Origin: Candidatus Flexifilum affinis
Lineage (GTDB): Bacteria > Chloroflexota > Anaerolineae > Aggregatilineales > Phototrophicaceae
Direction: 5' to 3'
Length of the DNA: 64,000 bases
NCBI GenBank assembly: GCA_016713325.1
Contig: JADJPJ010000087.1
Location: forward strand, 558,001 to 622,000
How positions within the stretch are numbered: the first letter of the stretch is position 1; every line of letters starts with the position of its first letter. Below are positions 1-7,375 of this stretch, in pieces. Under the pieces are notes generated by a model. It did not search any database. It worked only from the letters and a program-made list of their open reading frames with translations, and was not told the DNA's origin. The position numbers and the translations under genes are program-made.

Positions 1-757
1 CACCACTGATTACACCGCCCGTATCCAATTGATCCTGGATGGTTGGGGCGGAGAGAACCACACCATCCAGGACAATCGCCATCGGCTGACCGGTATGCGA
101 GCCTGTATACGGGCCAAATACTGCCGAGCCTTCGGTCGTATTCTCAAAAACGATCACCCAACCACGGCCATCCTGGCTGACCTGTGCGACCGCAGACTGA
201 AGTCCTGACCCGGTCATGACCGTTTCAAATGGCAGACCGCTGAGTGGGCTCACCCGGGACGCGGGATCTGCAGCGACGCCGCGAGCCTTGTTGATGGTGT
301 CCTGCTGTGAGGTCAGGATTCGCTGGCCGGTGAACTCATCGACGAAAGACGCCATGCCGCTGAAGTCGACGAACTCCAGTAACGCCGTCTGTTGAATCGC
401 CTTGATAGCGGCTTCACGGTCCGTGACCCCTGGTAGCTCGACCAACACCCGATTTGTGCCTTGAACCTGTACTGTGGGTTCAGAGACGCCCAACGCATTC
501 ACGCGGCGCGCGACATTATTGGCTGTCTGGCGCAGATCTTCGATTGTGAAGCTACCCTCAGGCAGTTCCGCCTGAAGGAGGACTCGCAGGCCTCCTACGA
601 TGTCGAGACCCAGGCTTTGCTGGACGGCGAGCCCGGTGTCCTGCACACCATCCCCGTCGCTGTCCCAGCGGAGACCCGTGGTGTCGGGCAAGCTCACCCA
701 GGCAGCGAACGCGACGAGGAGCAAAATGACGATGAGCCAACGCAATTGTGTTCCCAT
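1..757 (-). CDS. secD: Protein translocase subunit SecD (N-terminal part, runs off the window)
   Basis: SecD works with SecF and YajC beside SecYEG to drive late steps of protein export with the proton gradient. About 252 codons are visible from an ATG at 757. They show an N-terminal membrane helix (about residues 5-22), the family motif GLDIVGGLRVLL near residues 50-61, and the P1-type segment RRVNALGVSEPTV followed by RVLVELPGV. The gene begins 7 bases after yajC on the same strand, the usual yajC-secD-secF order, so secF probably follows outside the window. The C-terminal membrane half is cut off by the window edge, so completeness cannot be judged. Confidence 0.93.
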   Translation of the reverse strand, partial: MGTQLRWLIVILLLVAFAAWVSLPDTTGLRWDSDGDGVQDTGLAVQQSLGLDIVGGLRVLLQAELPEGSFTIEDLRQTANNVARRVNALGVSEPTVQVQGTNRVLVELPGVTDREAAIKAIQQTALLEFVDFSGMASFVDEFTGQRILTSQQDTINKARGVAADPASRVSPLSGLPFETVMTGSGLQSAVAQVSQDGRGWVIVFENTTEGSAVFGPYTGSHTGQPMAIVLDGVVLSAPTIQDQLDTGGVISG

Positions 758-764
758 AGTGTCC

Positions 765-1055
765 TTATTCCGCGTCTGAGAATTCGCCGGGATCGTAGGC
801 TCGTGCGATTGAGGCCGCGATCACGCGCAAGATCACGCCCGGAGAGACCTCCAGGTGGACCAAACCTTTCTCAAATTCAATGTTGACGATCTTGCCGACA
901 ATGCCGCCGTAAGTGATGACGTCAGTGCCTGTCTGGAGCGTGCTGACGAAGGACTGGCGTTTCTGGAAGTCGCGCTGGCGTGGAAAGATCACCATCGACC
1001 AGTATGCGCCCAGACCAAGGATCAATACTAGACCCAGAACTGCGATTTCCGGCAT
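765..1055 (-). CDS. yajC: Preprotein translocase subunit YajC
   Basis: YajC is a small single-pass membrane protein of the SecDF-YajC holocomplex. The 96-residue product has one N-terminal helix (about residues 4-24), then the motif RQRDFQKRQSFVSTLQTGTDVITYGGIVGKI, seen here as RQRDFQKRQ and GTDVITYGGIVGKI, and a C-terminal beta domain; length and motif are typical. The ATG at 1055 has only a weak ribosome binding site. It is transcribed toward secD, 7 bases away, so the two are almost certainly one operon. Confidence 0.93.
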   Translation of the reverse strand: MPEIAVLGLVLILGLGAYWSMVIFPRQRDFQKRQSFVSTLQTGTDVITYGGIVGKIVNIEFEKGLVHLEVSPGVILRVIAASIARAYDPGEFSDAE

Positions 1056-1094
1056 GGCGTGACCCAGACCAATTCCCTACCCTGAAAGCGCATG

Positions 1095-1100
1095 ATTATA
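1095..1100 (-). promoter_or_regulatory. Possible -10 box for yajC-secD
   Basis: Reading the minus strand, TATAAT lies about 40 bases before the yajC ATG. No convincing -35 hexamer sits 16-18 bases further upstream, so this rests on the -10 match alone. Confidence 0.3.
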
Positions 1101-1133
1101 GCCGCGCTCACCCGTCGAATACAGGGAGTGAAC

Positions 1134-1162
1134 TTGACCCACTGCACTGTCCTGCCTACAAT
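1134..1162 (+). promoter_or_regulatory. Sigma-70-type promoter for the secreted protein gene at 1259
   Basis: TTGACC at 1134-1139 and TACAAT at 1157-1162 are separated by exactly 17 bases. The next gene on this strand starts at 1259, giving a leader of about 90 bases. Confidence 0.65.
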
Positions 1163-1258
1163 ACGCGACAAGCGAACTCGCGACGATGGTTTTCATTCCC
1201 TCTGACTGCTCCGGGGGGGATGGAACAAGCCATCCTCTGAGCGGAACAGGATGAAGTT

Positions 1259-2275
1259 ATGGCAACAAAATGGCGGATAGTTCTTCTGATGGGCCTGCTG
1301 GTTCTGTTTGGCGGTGTGGTGAACGCTGGCGATACGACACTCTCTCTGAATTCCGGATCTGGCAATGCGCCATTCTTCGTGTCTGGCGAGTACACATTGG
1401 TTATGAACGGGTTCGATCTTCAGAGCATTGGCATTGCTCGCCCGGCGGTGGTCGACCGTGTCAGTATCACTATTCAGACGCCAGTGCCCAGTGCTGTTGC
1501 TGATGTCGTCATCTATCAGGATGCTGATGGTGGCTCTCCGGTCAATGCGACACTGGCTGGGACCACACAGGTAACTGTCAATTCGGCCGGCACCTTTACT
1601 GCAGTGCTTCCTACGCCGGTGAATATTACGCAGCCGGTCATCTGGGTGGGCTTCTATCTTCCCGTGGACACGGTATTCCTTTCTGATACATCCGGCACCT
1701 CTGTTCTCACCTGGTGGGGGTGGACACCGGGTGCACGGTTTGACCTGAACAATCTGGCTTCGGCTGCGGTGCTGGGTCCTGCGGATGGTAGCGCGCCAGT
1801 GAGCATCAATATGAGTGGCAAAGCGCGCATTACAGTGGAGATCACCGGGGCGGGCGGCACAGGGACTGGCACGGGTACGAATCCGACACCAAGCACTTCT
1901 GTGCTGGCGCCTTACCCCTTGTGCGGCGCCCTGCTCTGGGACACAGCGGACGAACTGATCAGCTACCAGGATCAGATTAACCTGCACTGCACGCAGGTGC
2001 CCGCCTGGCAGGCTCCAGGCGTTCCGGCCGGCTATACGCTTCGAGGTCAGGTTTATGACGTGATCGGCTTCAAGGCAGCGGGTGTCACACCGAACCGCTG
2101 GAGCGTCCGCATCACCCACTGTATTCGACCGGCCGCTGAGGATATCGATCGCGCCGTCATGGCCAGCGCGTACGGTAATCCTCGTACGTGGACAATCCTG
2201 CCTACGGCGCGCGTCGGCGATCTGATTTGTGCAGAGATTCGTTATCCGGGTCATCTGGCCTACTTCACGAGCTGA
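1259..2275 (+). CDS. Secreted protein of unknown function
   Basis: I do not recognise the family. The 338-residue product begins with a clear signal peptide (hydrophobic core at about residues 8-20, probable cleavage after VNA). A beta-rich domain of about 160 residues follows, rich in Thr, Val and Ser, then a TG-repeat linker near residues 200-212 and a Cys-containing C-terminal domain (about residues 220-338). The middle part looks like an Ig-like or lectin-like surface domain, but that is inference from composition. It has its own promoter upstream and a hairpin just downstream, so it is probably monocistronic. The start is the ATG directly before the signal sequence. Confidence 0.75.
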   Translation: MATKWRIVLLMGLLVLFGGVVNAGDTTLSLNSGSGNAPFFVSGEYTLVMNGFDLQSIGIARPAVVDRVSITIQTPVPSAVADVVIYQDADGGSPVNATLAGTTQVTVNSAGTFTAVLPTPVNITQPVIWVGFYLPVDTVFLSDTSGTSVLTWWGWTPGARFDLNNLASAAVLGPADGSAPVSINMSGKARITVEITGAGGTGTGTGTNPTPSTSVLAPYPLCGALLWDTADELISYQDQINLHCTQVPAWQAPGVPAGYTLRGQVYDVIGFKAAGVTPNRWSVRITHCIRPAAEDIDRAVMASAYGNPRTWTILPTARVGDLICAEIRYPGHLAYFTS

Positions 2276-2315
2276 TTCTGCACTGAACGTCATCGATCCT
2301 GTGGTCGTTTTTCGG

Positions 2316-2337
2316 GGGACGCGCAAGAGCGCGTCCC
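2316..2337 (+). terminator. Hairpin terminator candidate after the secreted protein gene
   Basis: A perfect 9-bp stem (GGGACGCGC at 2316-2324, GCGCGTCCC at 2329-2337) closes a four-base loop, 40 bases after the stop at 2275. It is followed only by ATTCGTT, so the U-tract is poor. Confidence 0.5.
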
Positions 2338-2389
2338 ATTCGTTGTCCAATTGGGCCCACCCTCATCGAAATTACCCCGGAAGTCCAGC

Positions 2390-3148
2390 ATGCGTGTTGA
2401 AACCAATGAGCGCCTGGTGCGTCGCAATCGTCAGATCGCTCAGTACCTCTTTTTCGCGACCTTCGCCATTCTCATTGGCGGACTTTTCATCATTAACCAG
2501 CAGGTCGTCTCCTCGGAAGGTGATTTTGCCGTCGTGGCACTTCTCCAGGCGCTCATCCTTCCGATTGCCTTCATCTCGACTATCGTCTCGGTGCGAATGA
2601 CGAATCTTTGGGTGCGTGATCCGCGCCCCGAGAAGCTGATTGCCGCCGGCCTGAAAGGCGTGAGCAATCGGAGCGTACTTTACAGCTACTTTCACTTCCC
2701 TGCCCGTCATGTCCTGGTCTGTCCTCAGGGGGTGTTCGCGTTCGTGACGCGTTTCCAGGACGGGCGTTTCGCAGTCGAAAATGACCAGTGGCGCACTCGC
2801 CGCACTGCGATTGGGCGCATCGTTGGTCTGCTGCGCTTTGATGGCCTTGGCAATCCGACTCAGGATGCCCAGCGAGCCGCTGACCACGTGAAGAAGCTGC
2901 TGGAGCCGATTGCACCTGGTATCGAGGTGCATCCGGTCATTGTCTTTAATGACCCGCGTGTGTCGGTCGAGGTCATCAGCTCGTCCGTGGAAGTTCGCGT
3001 TGCCGAGTACGATCAGAAAGGCGGCAAAAAGGTCGTTGTGCTTCCTCTGAAGGGCCTGATCAAGGATTTCGGCACCGGCGCAAGGGGTTCGGATGTCCTC
3101 ACGACCGATCAGATCGCAGCCTTTGAGGCGGCTACGCTTCGGCGCTGA
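2390..3148 (+). CDS. Membrane-anchored protein with a NERD-like domain
   Basis: The product is about 252 residues from the ATG at 2390; a longer TTG start at 2351 is less likely. Two hydrophobic helices (about residues 16-37 and 45-68) anchor it. The soluble part contains SVLYSYFHFPARHVLVCPQGVFAFVTRFQDGR followed by a Trp, seen as HVLVCPQGVFAFVT, which resembles the core of nuclease-related (NERD) domains. That resemblance is by eye, and nuclease residues cannot be confirmed. It lies 6 bases before the glycosyltransferase gene at 3155 and is probably cotranscribed with it. Confidence 0.6.
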   Translation: MRVETNERLVRRNRQIAQYLFFATFAILIGGLFIINQQVVSSEGDFAVVALLQALILPIAFISTIVSVRMTNLWVRDPRPEKLIAAGLKGVSNRSVLYSYFHFPARHVLVCPQGVFAFVTRFQDGRFAVENDQWRTRRTAIGRIVGLLRFDGLGNPTQDAQRAADHVKKLLEPIAPGIEVHPVIVFNDPRVSVEVISSSVEVRVAEYDQKGGKKVVVLPLKGLIKDFGTGARGSDVLTTDQIAAFEAATLRR

Positions 3149-3154
3149 TTTTCG

Positions 3155-5077
3155 ATGCAAGTCAAGCTGCGACTCACAACCTCCCGTACCCTCTTGCTCG
3201 TCGTGTTCATTACGCTGCTTGGGACAGCATTCAGGCTGTATCGCCTGAATGCTGTCCCACTGCGCGGTGATGAGGCGTTTACTGTTCTTCACTGGATGCG
3301 CGAGCCGCTGTCTCAGACTTTTGCAAATATCGTGACGGTCGATCCGCAAGGCCCGGTCAATTATGTGTTGTATCGTGCCTATGCCCTGGTAATCGGCTCG
3401 CAGGAGCAGGTCGTCCGATTTCTCCCAGCGCTGCTGAGCGTGATTGGTATACCACTTCTTTTTGCCCTCGGTCACCGTCTGTCGGGGCGGCGCGTCGGCC
3501 TGCTCGCCGCGCTGTTGTGGGCTGTTCATCCCTTTGCCATCTGGCATGCTCAGGACGCGCGCAGTTATGCGGTCTGGTCGGTGGCGAGTCCGCTGGCACT
3601 GTGGTTGGGCTTGCGTGCGCTCTCACATGGACGGCGTTTGGACTGGGTACTGTATGTTGCTGCTGCCGTGTTGTCGCTGTACGTGTACTATCTCGAAGTT
3701 TTCCCACTTGCCGCGCTGAGTCTCTGGGTTGTATGCCTCTACTGTCTCGGGTGTACTCGGCGTGGAGTGCGGGCTGGGAATTCGTCATGGCGATGGTTGG
3801 TCGATCGACCGATGGTTGTGAGGTGGATTGGGGCACAGGTGGTTGTTGGACTGCTGGTGGCACCGTGGTATTTGCAGGAGCGGCTGCTGAGCGGTGGTGG
3901 GTACGCGGGAACATCCACTGGTTTCAGCTTTGAGCGTCTGTGGTTGGAGTTTCTTCCGATGCTGTACTTTGGTGAGGCGATCCCGTTTGAGGTGCTGGCG
4001 CCGATTCTGGCCTTGGGTGTCTTGCTACTCACGTCGCTGATTCTATTGATGTCGGTGAGGTGGCGCGAGACTGCTCTGCTGTTGTTTCTTGTGGTTGTGC
4101 CTGTTGTTGGCCTCTCCTTTCTCTCATTGCGCCTGAGCGTGTTTGCGCCGCGTTACGTTCTTTCTGTTTCGGTGGCGTTGGTGTTGTTGGTTGCGCTTTT
4201 TGTCTCTCGGCGGTTTTTCTATGCGCGTGGAGTCTTCGTTGTTGTTTTTGTTCTACAGCTGTTCGCATTTTATGTCTATGTGTATGACTATACGAAAAGT
4301 CCGGCCTGGAGAGAACTGGCAGCCTATGTAGGCGAGCGCATCAACCCGGATGACACAATTATTCAAGCCGCTGCAGACGAAGCATTCACCTTCTACTGCC
4401 TGGAATATGCCCTTTCCAGCGATTGTGATGCCAAGCTCCCTGCCAATCCTCGCCAAAGCACCGACGAGATCCGTGATACATTGACTATGCGAAGCGTCGA
4501 AAGCAGAGGCATCTGGTATGTTGCGAACCCGCAGGCCTCATGGCCCAACGCGCAGGACGCCATAAGCTGGCTGACAGAGAATATGCAAACGGTGCGCAGC
4601 GTACGCCTTGACGGCCTGCCGGCCCAATACTTTGTGCCCTGGGAAGTCAGTCCTACGGAAATCACACCCGCTCCATTGGCCACATATGAGGAAACCGCCG
4701 AGCTTGTCGGGCTGGCCGCCTGGTTCGAACCCAATCACACACTGGTAGCACAGCTTCTTTGGCAGCCTACCACAACCACGGACATGCCGCTCAAGGTCTT
4801 CGTGCATCTCGTTGATGGGAGTGGCATCGTCGCGCAGAGCGATCAACTCCCTCAAGCGGGACGCAGCAGTACGGATGAATGGGCTACAGGGGTGGTCTTT
4901 CGCGACCTTCACACCATTCCGCTGACAGGAAGCTCAGCAGCCGTGCCAAACGAAAACACGCCGGACGGCTACAGTCTCGTCATCGGCTTCTACGATCCTG
5001 TATCCGGTCGGCGCGTTCCCCTTGCGGATGGCGCTGACGCCTATACGATTCCGCTCAAAAGTGTCCTCGCGCGCTAG
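3155..5077 (+). CDS. PMT/GT39-type membrane glycosyltransferase
   Basis: A 640-residue polytopic membrane protein of the GT-C fold, expected to use a polyprenyl-phosphate-linked sugar on the outer face of the membrane. The first loop carries the diagnostic acidic motif LRGDEAF (about residues 36-42) after helix 1. About ten hydrophobic helices follow to about residue 370. The last 270 residues form a soluble extracytoplasmic domain that includes a beta-rich segment (LVAQLLWQPTTTTDMPLKVFVHLVD). Several related Chloroflexota proteins have this kind of tail, but its role is unknown. The acceptor cannot be told from sequence. It starts 6 bases after the NERD-like gene. Confidence 0.8.
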   Translation: MQVKLRLTTSRTLLLVVFITLLGTAFRLYRLNAVPLRGDEAFTVLHWMREPLSQTFANIVTVDPQGPVNYVLYRAYALVIGSQEQVVRFLPALLSVIGIPLLFALGHRLSGRRVGLLAALLWAVHPFAIWHAQDARSYAVWSVASPLALWLGLRALSHGRRLDWVLYVAAAVLSLYVYYLEVFPLAALSLWVVCLYCLGCTRRGVRAGNSSWRWLVDRPMVVRWIGAQVVVGLLVAPWYLQERLLSGGGYAGTSTGFSFERLWLEFLPMLYFGEAIPFEVLAPILALGVLLLTSLILLMSVRWRETALLLFLVVVPVVGLSFLSLRLSVFAPRYVLSVSVALVLLVALFVSRRFFYARGVFVVVFVLQLFAFYVYVYDYTKSPAWRELAAYVGERINPDDTIIQAAADEAFTFYCLEYALSSDCDAKLPANPRQSTDEIRDTLTMRSVESRGIWYVANPQASWPNAQDAISWLTENMQTVRSVRLDGLPAQYFVPWEVSPTEITPAPLATYEETAELVGLAAWFEPNHTLVAQLLWQPTTTTDMPLKVFVHLVDGSGIVAQSDQLPQAGRSSTDEWATGVVFRDLHTIPLTGSSAAVPNENTPDGYSLVIGFYDPVSGRRVPLADGADAYTIPLKSVLAR

Positions 5078-5101
5078 GCTAGCTCACAACACTCCCCTGC
5101 C

Positions 5102-6214
5102 CTAGCCCATCTCGTCGAGGCGCTTCTGCCACTTCTCGACAAGGCGATTGTAGGCTGCCTCGCTGAGTTCTCCACTGGCAAGTCTGTTGTCCAGGGCATC
5201 CAGGAGCGCCTGGATTTCCTCCTTGGTCTGCGGATTCGCGGGCGCTGCCTGGGCCGGTTGCGCTGGCTGGGCCGGCTGCTGCCCTTGATTCTGGCCCATC
5301 TGATTGGCCATCATGTTCATCATCATCTGCTGCATCTGCATCTGCTGTTCCATCATGCGGCGCTGAACTTCCGTCTGATCCGGGTTGAGGGTTTGTCCCA
5401 GGGACTGACCGACACCCAGACCGACGCCTGCGCCAGCGAGCGAGCCGCCAACGCCAGGGTTCCCAGCGGCGGTTTCGGCAATTCCGAAGCGGCGCTCGTT
5501 CGCATACCGCTCGTAGGCTTCAGCCGTGATGTAGTTGCGCAGTTCATCAAGGCTCACGTCTTCCTTCGCCTTGAAGGGATTTGCCTCGAATGCCTTGATG
5601 CGCATGCCCAATGCGGCGAACTTCTCATTGACCCTGGCGAGCATCGCCCCTTCAAGGTCACCCAGCAGCCGGTTGGCGTCCGGAATGCTTTGCACCTCCG
5701 CTTTCAGGATGAGCTCCGCGATTTCGCCCACCAGTATCGCCTGGATGCGATCCTTGATGTCGTTGAGGCGCAGAACGGGCCGGCCGACCGCATACTGCTT
5801 CACGAAGCGGACCGCATCGTCGACGCCAATATCAATCACGCCGAACGTTTGCAGCAGAACGACGCCCATACCGCGGCCGGGAGTCTCCATCACGATTGGC
5901 GGGTTGGTACCCCAGCCAACCTGAGGCATATCCTTCAGATTGACGAAATACAGATCCGCCGTGAATGGGGTACGTCCGCTCGTCGCCAGCCCAATCAGCC
6001 CGGACAGAATGGGAAGATTCGCCGTGGACAGTGTGTGGCGCCCGGGCCCCAGCTTGTCTAGCACCTCACCACTGCGAACAAAGACCGCCGCCTGGCTTTC
6101 GCCGACGATGACCTGAGACCCCATCCGCCAGTCGCCGCTTCCCGCCTGTGGTTCACGATAGGCAAGTTCGTCCGGGGCGACATTTGTATGGTCGATTACA
6201 TCAATGATGCGCAT
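5102..6214 (-). CDS. SPFH-domain protein with C-terminal SHOCT-like segment (YdjI-like)
   Basis: A 370-residue soluble protein. Residues about 30-230 form an SPFH/band-7 domain of the YdjI type ('virion core protein' in older annotation). A Met/Gln-rich stretch at about 270-305 and a Pro/Ala linker follow. The C-terminal 35-40 residues (EEIQALLDALDNRLASGELS) resemble a SHOCT oligomerisation helix pair. SPFH proteins form large membrane-associated rings, often linked to envelope stress. AGGAGG lies just before the ATG at 6214. It is the last of four same-strand genes (9288 to 5102) with short gaps, and the DUF2207 and zinc-ribbon neighbours suggest a shared envelope function. Confidence 0.8.
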   Translation of the reverse strand: MRIIDVIDHTNVAPDELAYREPQAGSGDWRMGSQVIVGESQAAVFVRSGEVLDKLGPGRHTLSTANLPILSGLIGLATSGRTPFTADLYFVNLKDMPQVGWGTNPPIVMETPGRGMGVVLLQTFGVIDIGVDDAVRFVKQYAVGRPVLRLNDIKDRIQAILVGEIAELILKAEVQSIPDANRLLGDLEGAMLARVNEKFAALGMRIKAFEANPFKAKEDVSLDELRNYITAEAYERYANERRFGIAETAAGNPGVGGSLAGAGVGLGVGQSLGQTLNPDQTEVQRRMMEQQMQMQQMMMNMMANQMGQNQGQQPAQPAQPAQAAPANPQTKEEIQALLDALDNRLASGELSEAAYNRLVEKWQKRLDEMG

Positions 6215-6260
6215 TCGTTCTGATCCTCCTGATGGACGCCTGGCTCATCGCAGGCCGTAA

Positions 6261-6797
6261 TTAACCAGAAACACTCTTGCTGATACCCAACAACACTTCC
6301 TCGCGCAGGGCAAAGGCGTCGTTCGCCTCAATGGTCAGGCGATCCAGGTCGGCAATTGCCGCGTCGACACCATCGTTCTGGCCAACAGCGCTTTCCAGTG
6401 TATCCAGAGCCTCGGCGAACCGATCGGCGTAGCGAATGAGCGCCTCGTCGAATGCATACAGACGCTCCATATCCGACGATTCAACCTTTACGGCCTCCAT
6501 GAAACCGGAATATCCCGGCGCTGCCGCCTTCACGCGGTCGTGGAAAGTTTGAAGCTTCGTCTTGGCGCTCTGCGTCTTGCTCATGTAGCCGAGCCCACCG
6601 CTGTCCAGGAGCTGCCGCTCGATCTGCGCCAGGCGATTCACCCGCATGCGCAGTTGGTCGGCGACATGATCGCGGATCATCCGGTCTGCAGTTCGACGTG
6701 CAGCCTTGTCGACGTATCCACGGAAGCCCGGAATTCGCGCGAGGAGCGACTCCAGCGATCCGCGTTGGCTGACGATTTGATCGTAGAGATCGGACAT
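6261..6797 (-). CDS. Helical protein of unknown function in the SPFH operon
   Basis: A 178-residue protein with no signal peptide or membrane helix. It is strongly helical with coiled-coil character throughout (for example RMRVNRLAQIERQLLDSGG and DRFAEALDTLESAVGQND). I do not recognise a named family. AGGAAG sits before the ATG at 6797. It lies between the zinc-ribbon membrane protein and the SPFH gene, 46 bases before the latter. A role as an adaptor for the SPFH assembly is a guess from position. Confidence 0.7.
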   Translation of the reverse strand: MSDLYDQIVSQRGSLESLLARIPGFRGYVDKAARRTADRMIRDHVADQLRMRVNRLAQIERQLLDSGGLGYMSKTQSAKTKLQTFHDRVKAAAPGYSGFMEAVKVESSDMERLYAFDEALIRYADRFAEALDTLESAVGQNDGVDAAIADLDRLTIEANDAFALREEVLLGISKSVSG

Positions 6798-6843
6798 TAC
6801 ACACTTCCTGTTCTATGCATCCAGATCCAATGGCCGTCGCAGC

Positions 6844-7362
6844 TCAAGAAAGGAAATATTCCGTACCGCAGTACTTGCACGCGACAACGCCCTTCCCCAC
6901 CAGCGTGATCTCACCACCGCAGTTCTTGCACTTGTCCAGAGAGCGCAGATTTGACGCCTCGGCCGAGTACAGCGTGCCCTCATTCCAGTTGACGTAGCCG
7001 CTGAAGACCTGAAGCCCCACCAACTGATGGATCATGTCTTTCACCGCGTCAACGCTCACTCGCATCTCCAGCGCCATATCGTTTACGCTCACCTGGCCGC
7101 GACTCCTTACAATGTCGAGGAGCTGCCGCTGCTTCTGCATAACCGACTCTTCCTGGGCCTGCGTGCCGCCGCGCACAAACAGGTATACGCCAAAACCGAG
7201 CAGGAGCGCAACCGGTATGAACACCAGACCTGCGCCCAGAAGCGCCCCACCACTCTCCAGCGATCCTGCCGAGACCTGCGAAGCGATCCACAACCCGGCG
7301 ATCAGCGCAACGCCCAGACCAACGACGCCAAGTATCAGACCCACCAATCGTGATTGATTCAT
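6844..7362 (-). CDS. Membrane protein with winged-helix-like segment and C-terminal zinc ribbon
   Basis: From the ATG at 7362 (good AGAGGAG site; an upstream in-frame extension would run into the previous gene) the product is 172 residues. Two membrane helices (about 7-29 and 40-63) are followed by a winged-helix-like region (QKQRQLLDIVRSRGQVSVND and onward, PCI or MarR-like in look). A zinc ribbon closes the protein, with CKNCGG and CKYCG. The order membrane-HTH-zinc ribbon suggests a membrane-bound sensor or adaptor. It starts 13 bases after the DUF2207 gene, so the two are probably translationally coupled. Confidence 0.72.
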   Translation of the reverse strand: MNQSRLVGLILGVVGLGVALIAGLWIASQVSAGSLESGGALLGAGLVFIPVALLLGFGVYLFVRGGTQAQEESVMQKQRQLLDIVRSRGQVSVNDMALEMRVSVDAVKDMIHQLVGLQVFSGYVNWNEGTLYSAEASNLRSLDKCKNCGGEITLVGKGVVACKYCGTEYFLS

Positions 7363-7375
7363 GTCGCTCCTCTGA

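Noticed and set aside
1193..2350. 385-codon open frame antisense to the secreted protein gene
   Set aside because: It lies wholly opposite a gene with a signal peptide and promoter, is rich in Arg/His/Asp typical of antisense frames in GC-rich DNA, and has no domain.
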